This document shows, one piece after another, positions 56,901-64,000 of a stretch of 64,000 nt of DNA. Both the position numbers and the translations under genes were made by a program. Numbering within the stretch: position 1 is the stretch's first letter; the number at the start of each line of letters is the position of its first letter. The DNA comes from Thecaphora thlaspeos (lineage: Eukaryota > Basidiomycota > Ustilaginomycetes > Urocystidales > Glomosporiaceae). Below the pieces are notes generated by a model. It did not search any database. It was not told the origin of the DNA and saw only the letters and a program-made list of their open reading frames with translations. The DNA lies in assembly GCA_900291925.1 (NCBI GenBank), contig UWYS01000004.1, forward strand, positions 1 through 64,000. The letters are read 5' to 3'.

Positions 56901-59900
56901 ATGACGAGCGTCGCCTTGGTCGGGACGAAGGCGTGCGTGTCGCTCTCGGGCAGCTCGGGGAGCTTGTTGCGATTGGGCGAGGCGGCGATCAGGGCGAGCG
57001 AGATGGCCGTCTTGCCGTAGCCGACGGCATCGGCCAGTACGCCGCCGCGAACCGTGACGGGGCGCGTCGCGCGGCCCTCGGCGCGCCAGCCGAACGGCGT
57101 CAGCAGGCCCTCGGAGATCTCCTCCTCGTAAAAGGGCTTGGCGTCATCGCGCTCCTGCGCGAGCATCCAGGTGAGCGAGCGCTTCTGCTCCTTGCGCAGC
57201 TCGAGCGCAAAGATGCTCGGGTTGGCCGCCTCGCCATCCTGTCGGTTGCTCTTGATTGTGTACTGGGGCAGGCCAAACATCGTCAGCGAGCGGTCGAGCC
57301 TAGTCAGGCGCCACGACAGCTCAACGTCGCCCGCGTGCGGCGTCGCGGGAAGGCGCGAGAGGGCGCGATGCATCAGCGTCGCCGCATTGATGCCGAATCG
57401 CGTCTGCGCCAGGCCGTCCTTGAGGCGGAGGTGCATCACGAACGGCGCCGGGCGGTTCTTGAGCGCCTGCTCGTAAGGGCCGGCCTGCTGGGTGTTTTCG
57501 ATGGGGACCACGGGGCGGCCGGGGACCGCGAGCCACTGGATGTCGGGCTCGGCCGGCGCGCACCGTTTGCACGTCGCGGTGGCGAGGTCGAGCGTGTCGT
57601 GCTTGGCCTCCATCCAGCCTTGGAACGCCGTGATGTCCGGGACACGCTCGACGAGCCAGGCGAGGTGGCTAAAGGTCATGTTGGTCTTATGCAGCAAGTC
57701 GACCTGGCCCCACGCCCCGCCAACGGGCCAGATGCGGTTGTCCTCGGCCGTCCGCACGGGCGCCGAGCACTCGAGTACGGCCAGAGCGCACTCGCAGCCC
57801 TGGCGGCGCAGGTCGAGCTCAACCGGAGTGCTGGCGACGTTGATCTCGCCGTCGACGTCCACGCCCGCCTGGACCGCAAAGCCCGGCGCCAGCGTCCACG
57901 TCCCGTCGATCTGGAGCGGGACCTGCTCGACGATCTCGGTCTGCTTGCCCTTTGGCAGCTTGGGCTTCCAGCCGGCGGGCAGCCGTCCGAGGGCGGTGCG
58001 CTCCAAGGGGTAGGGGAGGCGTCCGATGTCGGTCGAAAAGACGAAGCGGTCGCCGCCCGCGTCCTTGTACCGGTCGGCGTCGAGGAAGAGGTACAGCTTG
58101 CGCGAGTCGGGCCCGGCCGCGTCGCCGCTGGTGCTGCCGCTGCGGCGCAGATGGAGCGCGCAGTTGGCGGTCCCGCACTGCGCGAGCAGATCGTAGGTCC
58201 CCTCGATGTCGCTGTCGAGGTGCGCCCGGGCCTCATCGGGGACAGCGACGCGCATCTCCGAGAAGCGTTTGGTGTCGGCGTACTTGCCGCCGAGCCCGAG
58301 TGCGCTCTGCCACGTCGGGACCTGGTCACCCGTCGACGTGATGCTGATCTTGAAGACGTTTTCGGTCGGCAGGTTGAGCTCCCAGCGGCCGTGGAACAGC
58401 CCGACGTCGGTCGCCTTCGGGTCGAGCGCCATCCGGGCGACGGGCTGCATCAGCGTCGCGCGCAGCTTGCTCCCCGCTGGCTCGGTCGGCAGCGCGTCAA
58501 CAAAGATGCGCCAGTGCGGCGCCGCTCGATCGAGACTGAGGTCGAGGCGGGCCCCCGGCGCGGCGAAGCGCGCCTGCCACGCCTTCTGGCGCAGCAGGTC
58601 CTGGAAGCGGAACTCCGTCTCGCTCAACGCCTCGCTCACTCGTTGACTCCACTCAAGCGCAAGGATCCGGTCGCGGCTCGGCAGATCGGCCGAGAGCGCG
58701 GCGATGTCGTCCATCGTGATGACGGCCGTCTGGAGACGCATCGGGAGCGAGCGCTTGAGGTGCTCGGCAAAGTCGTCCGGCAGCGTCCGCGGCCGCGGGT
58801 CGAGCTCAAAGTCGTGAACGGGCCGGCCCTTGCAGCTCTCGCAGGCGGTGTGGTCGCAGCTGGCGCATCGGTAGATGGCGCGCTCGGTCGTCATGGTGCG
58901 CCCCTCGCAGATGCAGAGCTGCGAGCTGTCGACGGCCTCCTTCAGCAGCGCCGGCATCGAGACGTCGACGCTGCTCGTCAGATTGAGTGTGCGCGTCTCG
59001 AGGCGGTTGGCGTCGACGATCGCGTCGCCGTCCTCGGGGACCGTGTCGACGACGTCGCTCGACTCGGCGATCGCCTCCTTGCTCTCGCGGCTCGACTCCC
59101 ACGTCCGCTTGGCCTTGCCGCACTCGGCGGCCTCGCGTGCGAAGTCCTTGCTCGCCACGATCAGCGCCGAGAGGACGCACGCGCCGACGACGGTCGAGCT
59201 CATCGCGTTGCCGGCCAGGTCCTGGAGCTGATCGTCGGTCTCGCGGGTGAGGAGGAGCTCGTCGAGAGGCAAGCCCTGCAACGACAGCGCCTCTAGGCCG
59301 ATCATCGGCGCGCCGCGGGCGGGCAGAAAGGGGATGCCCGAGGGCGTCAGGCAAGGGGCGATGCCGGGTCGCGACGAGGCGACGTTCCGGTCGACGTTCT
59401 GCGAGAGCTCCCAGATCTTGGACTTGTAGAGCGGGTCCTGGTCGAGCGCGGCGAAGCGGAGCGTGGTGATGTCGAGCAGATCGGTCACTCGCTCCGGCTG
59501 GCGGATGGCCCACTCGTTCCAGCCGTCGTGCGACATCTTGCACGTCCCGCCCTCCTCCCAGGCGGTCAGGGGCCGCGTCTTGCCGAGATCTTCCTCGTCG
59601 CGCGCCCGCTCGTGCCTATTCTGGCACTTGCTCCAGTCGATCGTCGAGCGGCCCTTGGAGAGCCCTTCGCCGTGGGCAAACTGCTGGCGCACCTTTTGGA
59701 TGCGCGGGTCGTCCGAGGGCAGGAGGAAAGCGTCGAGCGGGCTCGAGGCGGGGCGCACCAGCCAGTTGACGAGCAGGTCCCAGTTCTCCGGGAGGCAGTC
59801 GGTCGTGTTGCGCGTCGCCAGCAGGTAGCCGCGCTGGCGCGTATGCGGGATGTAGTAGTTTTTGGTGTCGAACGTGTTGCTGAAGTTGACGTCGTAGCCG

Positions 59901-61360
59901 GCCTCTTGGACGATGGCCTCGGCTACGCCGAGCCACGGCGCGTTCTTGACGTTCTCGAGAACCACGAGCGCCGGCTTGTGGCGCTTCACCCAGCCGAGCA
60001 TGCCGTGGAAAGTGCGCCCACTCTCGCCGCCGTCGTTGAGGCCCTTTTTCTTGTTGTTGAGATGCGAGTAGTCGACGCACGACGTCCCCGCAACGAGGAT
60101 GTCGACGTTACCCGGTACGTCGACCAGCGCGCCGTAGGCCGTGTGGGCACGGTCGCCGCCGAGCTCGGTGACGTCGCGGAAGAGGATCGGAGGGGAAAAG
60201 TTGCGCTCGATGTAGGCCTGCTTGAAGGACTCGATCTCGCAGCTGAAGACGTGCTCGATCTTGATGCGGATCCCGTGTTGCTCCTTGATGGCACGCGCCA
60301 TCAGCTCGAGCGCGAGCAGCGGCGACTCGGTCCCGCTGCACATGGTGGCGACGCGCAGCGGCCGGTCCTGGAGCGACTTGGCCAGTTCTAGCACACCCGG
60401 GGCCCGCGCGATCATGTCGGCGAAGATGTCGTTGAGGTCGTGGATGGGCGGAAACTTGCCCTGGGCGAGCGTGCTGCTCGCGTCGGCGAGGTGGTTCTTG
60501 ACCTTCTGCGCCGTCGGGACAAAGTCCATCCTGACGAACTTGCGGTTGCGCGCGAATCTCGACTTCCAGTCCTTGCAGCTCGACTGCGACATGTTAAGCT
60601 TGGCCGAGGAGGCGCCCGCCGCGCCGCTCTTCCGCGCCTTCTTCTTGGCCGGAGAGACATTGTCGTCGTCATCGAAAAAGTCGGAGAGCTCCTCGTAAGC
60701 TTCGTGCTGCTTTGTCGCCGTCGGCGGCGGCTTCGGCTTGGGCGACGACTTGGTTTTGACGCCAAACATGTCCGAGAGCGTCGCCTGCCGCTTCTTGGCG
60801 CTGCCAGAGGCGCTGCTGCTGGACAATGGCGTGGAGAAGAGGGACGCAAAGCCGGCGCTCTTCCTGGGCGTCTGGGAGGCCGCCGCCGCTTTGCCCTTGC
60901 CCTTGCCCTTGCCGGAAGCTGCGACGGCGGCGGCGTTTGTCAGGTCGACGAACGGCTCTTTGCCGGCAAAGTATCCCATGGCCTTAAACGCGGCCGCGAC
61001 CGGGCCGGGGGGGGCACCGTTGGCGGGTGTCTCGGGAGCAGGGCTGCTGTCGTCGTCGGCTTCGACGTCATCGCTTTCCGCGCTGTTTTCCTCCATGCTG
61101 GGTGTGCCCTTGTCGGCTAGGCTTTGGTCGTCGCTCTCGCTCTCTGCGCTCGGCGGGACGAAGGCGTCGCTCTCATCGTTGTCGTCCACTATCCTCCGCC
61201 TCTTGCTCTTGACGGGCGACTTTGAGGAGGCCTTGCCGGCCCTGCTGGCTGTACGCGAGCGAGCGAGCGGCCTGACGCCCTGATCTTCGTCGTCGCCCTC
61301 TGTGCTCGAGTCGACGAGGGAGGTGTACAAGACGCGCGACGAGGAGCGTGGAAGAGGCAT
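53990..61360 (-). CDS. DNMT5: DNMT5-type DNA cytosine methyltransferase / SNF2 ATPase
   Basis: Predicted nuclear ATP-dependent maintenance CpG methyltransferase, 2,456 residues from the ATG at 61360, uninterrupted. The N-terminus (1-260) is disordered with basic, acidic and Ser-rich stretches and a PIP-box-like QATLSDMF at 192-199. C5-methyltransferase domain (about 335-790): motif I ATMCSGTES (338), catalytic motif GTSCVDYS with Cys about 428, ENV motif LENVKNAP (468), QxR motif HTRQRGYLL and the C-terminal LQDLAGNAMSSTVVG. A Cys-rich cluster (CICEG to CESCKG, about 812-850) follows. SNF2 ATPase: Walker A LADAVGYGKTAISLAL (about 1440) and DEFH box VVVDEFHYI (about 1693). A C3HC4-type RING (about 2155-2205) lies between the lobes, then helicase C-lobe with QAIGRCVRYGQ (about 2350). 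This methyltransferase-RING-SNF2 order defines DNMT5, known from Cryptococcus for copying CpG methylation at hemimethylated sites. I see no N-terminal chromodomain. The RING splits the ATPase as in Rad5/Rad16 relatives. Confidence 0.94.
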   Translation of the reverse strand: MPLPRSSSRVLYTSLVDSSTEGDDEDQGVRPLARSRTASRAGKASSKSPVKSKRRRIVDDNDESDAFVPPSAESESDDQSLADKGTPSMEENSAESDDVEADDDSSPAPETPANGAPPGPVAAAFKAMGYFAGKEPFVDLTNAAAVAASGKGKGKGKAAAASQTPRKSAGFASLFSTPLSSSSASGSAKKRQATLSDMFGVKTKSSPKPKPPPTATKQHEAYEELSDFFDDDDNVSPAKKKARKSGAAGASSAKLNMSQSSCKDWKSRFARNRKFVRMDFVPTAQKVKNHLADASSTLAQGKFPPIHDLNDIFADMIARAPGVLELAKSLQDRPLRVATMCSGTESPLLALELMARAIKEQHGIRIKIEHVFSCEIESFKQAYIERNFSPPILFRDVTELGGDRAHTAYGALVDVPGNVDILVAGTSCVDYSHLNNKKKGLNDGGESGRTFHGMLGWVKRHKPALVVLENVKNAPWLGVAEAIVQEAGYDVNFSNTFDTKNYYIPHTRQRGYLLATRNTTDCLPENWDLLVNWLVRPASSPLDAFLLPSDDPRIQKVRQQFAHGEGLSKGRSTIDWSKCQNRHERARDEEDLGKTRPLTAWEEGGTCKMSHDGWNEWAIRQPERVTDLLDITTLRFAALDQDPLYKSKIWELSQNVDRNVASSRPGIAPCLTPSGIPFLPARGAPMIGLEALSLQGLPLDELLLTRETDDQLQDLAGNAMSSTVVGACVLSALIVASKDFAREAAECGKAKRTWESSRESKEAIAESSDVVDTVPEDGDAIVDANRLETRTLNLTSSVDVSMPALLKEAVDSSQLCICEGRTMTTERAIYRCASCDHTACESCKGRPVHDFELDPRPRTLPDDFAEHLKRSLPMRLQTAVITMDDIAALSADLPSRDRILALEWSQRVSEALSETEFRFQDLLRQKAWQARFAAPGARLDLSLDRAAPHWRIFVDALPTEPAGSKLRATLMQPVARMALDPKATDVGLFHGRWELNLPTENVFKISITSTGDQVPTWQSALGLGGKYADTKRFSEMRVAVPDEARAHLDSDIEGTYDLLAQCGTANCALHLRRSGSTSGDAAGPDSRKLYLFLDADRYKDAGGDRFVFSTDIGRLPYPLERTALGRLPAGWKPKLPKGKQTEIVEQVPLQIDGTWTLAPGFAVQAGVDVDGEINVASTPVELDLRRQGCECALAVLECSAPVRTAEDNRIWPVGGAWGQVDLLHKTNMTFSHLAWLVERVPDITAFQGWMEAKHDTLDLATATCKRCAPAEPDIQWLAVPGRPVVPIENTQQAGPYEQALKNRPAPFVMHLRLKDGLAQTRFGINAATLMHRALSRLPATPHAGDVELSWRLTRLDRSLTMFGLPQYTIKSNRQDGEAANPSIFALELRKEQKRSLTWMLAQERDDAKPFYEEEISEGLLTPFGWRAEGRATRPVTVRGGVLADAVGYGKTAISLALIAASPNRNKLPELPESDTHAFVPTKATLVIVPGHLCKQWEKEVGKFCGNKLAVPVITSKLELNKLSVRDVLEADIIIMSVTVYKSDTYWEALARVAAVNPLPNRPGRFFNAALKRSLAALRNRVKDLTATNDGEGEGSGVRKLAESIRNRADFDNSHMTSHKARGRLIGQAYADAHGGKAKKEAGSDDDDDDAAFKLHKDFQTKGKAEPDPWGLGSASVRKDWRRMKCPPLEMFMWNRVVVDEFHYIAEAADRTLSGVTSLQARAKWILSGTPPTADFSDVKSIAVFLNLHLGVDDDADTLKDSVRRAREKNRTAAEKFNNFREMHSPAWHHRRQQVAQRFLDAYVRSNEPEIGELPSEQLIKPIRLPAAESALYLELAHAIENLDLRHQRKMFKGKGKARGTSTIAAAAAASAAAATKKKATTDDFLDDDEEENSDDIGGTKQKKGKAAAATAAKKVGSKKGDPNLEMSHRDRRLIETLGNSASPEEALLKRASVYDDFAGVDLTKIKGVNNAIKACEYIVRERKKQLQDCKLQLERELPLALEQHLLVLHHFGFRDENRQFFRDFVRNALNASWGDGESKEMVREILQKADCTMASITSGAAKRRFGGHGAPKAALQAALKRREKERAAAEKGGDDGEGKKKLSAKDLAWGEEYHLRAMVHQLTRLRNELVGRINALRFFTAIRDCQRAHLEGVEVNVVCPSSACAHRGQRLPLEAIAISSTCGHSGCRECIVREAYIGQCPTGGCAALAKPTSVVHASSLGAEDDGAATRYGTKLALLCSLVKRLPKEERALVFVQFETLTATVAEALAAYGVSFVQLTGTASRRSSLLEAYQDEHGARVLLLNVDDESAAGSNLTVANHVIFVGPLLKQEQQQYDATMTQAIGRCVRYGQTKKVYVWRFIAMETIDQETIERREKITLAVDELHARFDEAAGGTLVLRDVNAASKAKRSRDDGSDEREEEEEEETKPRSKPRRKVARATKGRGSAVEPIALDDDE

Positions 61361-61602
61361 TGCGGACGGCGTGGACGACGAGCTAGGTAGCTGTCGCCGG
61401 CGTCGTTGAGAGGTTCCAAGAGGGAGAGAGAACGGGGGATGGGGAATGCGAGGGAGAGAGGAGGCAGGAGGGGTCGGTGGAGAAGCGTGAGTGGGAGGGT
61501 CTATGGCAAAGGGCCGAGGTGTCGCTGGGTGGCGGGTCTCCCTATCCTGCTGGGGAAGAAGAGAGAAGGGGAGGAGGGAGGCCAAGAGATCGAAGGAGCG
61601 AG

Positions 61603-61639
<37 letters not shown>

Positions 61640-62279
61640 GGGATGTGAGGGGGGAGCGTGGCTCACACTCACTCTGGCCCTGTGCCTCTCTCTCTCTCTC
61701 TCCCACAAGACCCTCGACTAAGTTAGACTCTCCCTCTATCTCCGTCTGGCAGACGAGCAGGCGAGCGGACCAGCCGGCGAGGCCAACCAGCACGCCCCTA
61801 GCCTGCCTTGGCCGCGCTGACCTTGCTGACGTGAGCGCGCGTCGCGTCCGGCCGGGTGCCGAGGGCGTTCAGTTGCTGCTTTCTCACGCAAGGCGCATGC
61901 GCGTCGCGTTAAATCCCCCGCCGCCAGCGCAAGGGCGTGGCTTCACGGCGTGGCTTCACGGCGTGCAGGCATTCCCTCCTGCGCCTGGCTAGGCGTTTCT
62001 CGCGTCCGAGCTTCCTACGCCCAGCAAGGGCGGGACCGCACGAGACACAGACACGATCGGTGCAGCCGTCGACGGTCGGGGAGTCTGAGCGACAGACTAC
62101 AAGGCAAGGGGGGTCGCGTCGTATCGGTGTCGTTACAGGCCGAGAGAAGTACATACAGGAGCAAACGTAACCGTTTGTCGACATTGCGCTGGAAAGTCCA
62201 TCGTAAGAAAAGAGGCCCAGTCAAGAAGCTAGCGCCAAGGAAAGAGCCATCCCGTCCCTCGCTACCGCGTCGTCCTTTC
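61361..62279. other. Spacer with DNMT5 promoter and chitinase 3' flank
   Basis: 0.9 kb between two minus-strand genes. A GA dinucleotide tract lies at 61607-61637 and a CT tract at 61687-61703, within the presumed DNMT5 leader/promoter. GGCGTGGCTTCAC is directly repeated at about 61934-61960. No gene is seen. Confidence 0.5.
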
Positions 62280-64000
62280 TTAGATCCCCTTTCTGACGTT
62301 ATCCCACTTGCTACCAGGGTAGGACAGATGGTTCAGCGTCTGATCCAGACTTCCCAACTCCTTGGCGACAATCTTGATGAGCGATCTCTCTACACCACCG
62401 TTCTTGGCATCGGCATCTCCCGAAAGCTCCCAGAACATCGCCCCGCGAAGACGTCGTCGCTTGATGTACAGACACTTTCGTCGCACCATCTGCGGACTGT
62501 CGTACGTCACGAATTCGCGCTTGCCAGAGTCGTAAGACCACGAGGCGCCAATCGTTGCGTTGTACTTCTCCACTGCGCCTTTCAAGGGCAGGAACTGTGG
62601 GGGAGAAGCGCAAGGTGACGGTCAGAAGAGGGTCGGATGAGACAAGATCAAGGACAGCGCCACTGTGGGACGGTAAGGATCGAACAGCCGGAGCACGGGG
62701 ACGGGAAGATAGAACGCACCTTATAATCGTACATTCCAGCCTCCCAGGATCCCTGACCGACGCCAGAGTAGGGCTTGCCGGGACCGTCGGTGTTCTGGAA
62801 GCAGCGGCCGTAGAGCGGCATGCCGAGCACGAGCTTGTGCGGTGGTGCCTTTTGCGAGACGTAGTAGTCGACGGCCGTCTTTGTCGAGGGATCGGGACCA
62901 AAGAGGTTGGCCTGGTGATTCGCCACAGTGCTCCAGCTTCCGGCGTAGTCGTACGCCATCAGGTTGATCCAGTCGAGGTATGTGTTCATCTCGGCGATGC
63001 GTAGCTTCTTGTAGTGGTCGGAGCCACACGGAGCGGCAATGGTGAGCAGGTACGGGTTCGTCTCTTTCTTTTTCGTCTGGTGTGCCGTCAGGCCCACCCT
63101 CAACTCCTTGAGAAGCGAAACATAGTTCTGCGCCTGAGCGTCGTTGTCCGGGTACTCCCAGTCGATGTCGAGACCATCCAGTCCGCTGTTCTCGAGGATC
63201 GTGATGGCGCTCGAGACAAACTTGGCGCGTCGAGCCGGGTCCTTGGCCATAGGGGCAAAGTGCGGCGCAAAGGTCCACCCGCCGATCGAGAGGAGAAGCT
63301 TGAGATGGCGGTACTGCTTCTTGAGCATGAGGAACTGCTTAAAGTTGCCGTAGAGGTTGGTCCCAACGTCGTTCCAGCTGTCACCCTCGTAGTGGATCTG
63401 CTCGTCGGCCCAAGTGTCCGTCAGGAAGACTTCGCCTGTATCCGGCTTGACGTCGGCAAAGGCGTAGTAGATGTGCGAGAGTTGAGAGGCGGGGACCTGC
63501 TGCGGCTTGTAGTTGCGAGCGTAGATTCCCCAGTTGGCGAAGCTTTGGCGGAGAGCAGGAACGGATCGAGACGGAAGAGGGGGTAGGGGGATGATGCGTG
63601 TACCTGGTCAGTAACAAGTTTCCCGTCAAATAGCCGCCGTCGTCACGCCACGCCGACTTACTATGCTCCGTTGACCTTGGGCAGCGCGAGCGCCTGTGTG
63701 TCCTCCTCGTCACCCTCTTCTTCATCCTCGGCGGCGTCGTCCTGCGGTTGAGCGGGTTCGACAGGCGCTGCTGTAGCCGGGGTCGTCGTCGGTGTCGAAG
63801 GGGCAGGAGCGGGGGCTGCGGCGCTAGACTGGCTCGAGGCCGAGCTGCTAGGCGCAGCGGCGTCTACGCTGGCGCTAGCGCTGCCCGTGCTGGCGGCATC
63901 GCCGTGCTTATCTCCGAACGCCTTCTTGAGATCTATCCGAATGATTTGACGATCAATGCGGAGAAGAAGAAGGGACGAGACGGCAATGAGGAAGGCCAGG
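62280..64000 (-). CDS. GH18 endochitinase, N-terminus cut by window edge
   Basis: Glycoside hydrolase family 18 enzyme that hydrolyses beta-1,4-GlcNAc links in chitin, acting in wall remodelling or nutrition. Exons: from beyond 64000 to 63662, then 63542-62720 and 62594-62280; introns of 119 and 125 bases fit GT-AG and phase. The first join gives VNGAYFANWGIYARNYKPQ, the second YDYKFLPLKGAVEKY, both family-typical. The substrate-binding motif LLLSIGGWTF and the catalytic motif DGLDIDWEYP (DxxDxDxE, Glu as proton donor) are intact, and INLMAYDYAG and MFWELSGD complete the barrel. Upstream of the barrel lies a Ser/Ala/Pro/Thr- and Glu-rich linker of about 85 residues, preceded by a hydrophobic stretch (LAFLIAVSSLLLL) at the very edge that could be a membrane anchor, or intron if the CGGATAG acceptor at about 63935 is used. 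The start codon is outside the window. Confidence 0.92.

Noticed and set aside
55823..59296. A 1,157-codon plus-strand frame opposite DNMT5
   Set aside because: Antisense shadow of a strongly biased coding strand; Arg/Asp/Val-rich with no domain, while the opposite strand carries clear SNF2 and methyltransferase motifs.

Overview
The window is the left end of a chromosome from a GC-rich, intron-poor fungus. It opens with about 34 CCCTAA telomere repeats. Fungal markers are elongation factor 3, an AreA/Nit2 GATA factor, Sfi1, Akr1 and a GH18 chitinase. A DNMT5-type DNA methyltransferase/SNF2 protein, high CpG content and few short (82-148 base) introns suggest a basidiomycete, perhaps Ustilaginomycotina/Exobasidiomycetes. 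That placement is inference. Exon joins were made by hand from GT-AG sites, reading phase and family motifs.

Layout: 1-204 telomere; 875-3462 (-) Akr1 palmitoyltransferase; 3943-5571 (+) mitochondrial RMD1/DUF155 protein; about 5.9-6.7 kb unresolved coding-like sequence; 7470-11046 (-) secreted cysteine-rich/repeat protein carrying a one-base frameshift; 11.05-18.68 kb gene-poor, dominated from about 13.19 to 17.89 kb by a degenerate GC-rich satellite built on the palindrome CTCGCGCGAG; 18681-20977 (-) LAT-type amino acid transporter; 21657-25100 (+) Sfi1; 25359-30089 (-) AreA/Nit2; 30.1-33.8 kb microsatellite-rich non-coding; 33821-37144 (-) eEF3; 38121-42570 (-) UBE3D/Ipa1-like HECT_2 protein; 42992-48100 (-) Trs120; 48994-50715 (-) MFS sugar porter; 51028-53245 (+) broken pogo/Fot1-like DNA transposon; 53990-61360 (-) DNMT5; 62280 to the right edge (-) GH18 chitinase, cut by the window end.

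Most genes are single-copy cell-biology genes with no operon-like logic: protein palmitoylation, spindle-pole duplication, nitrogen control, translation elongation, vesicle tethering, ubiquitin ligation and cell-wall turnover. The theme that links parts of the window is DNA methylation. The transposon interior is almost devoid of CpG (five in about 2.1 kb) inside a CpG-dense genome, and three of its in-frame stops are TGA where arginine CGA is the likely ancestor. This is what deamination of methylated CpG leaves behind. The element lies about 745 bases from the DNMT5 gene. The subtelomeric satellite, also repeated DNA, keeps dense CpG in its palindromic core. Together these suggest a locus where a CpG maintenance methylase, a methylation-scarred transposon and a CpG-rich satellite can be compared directly.
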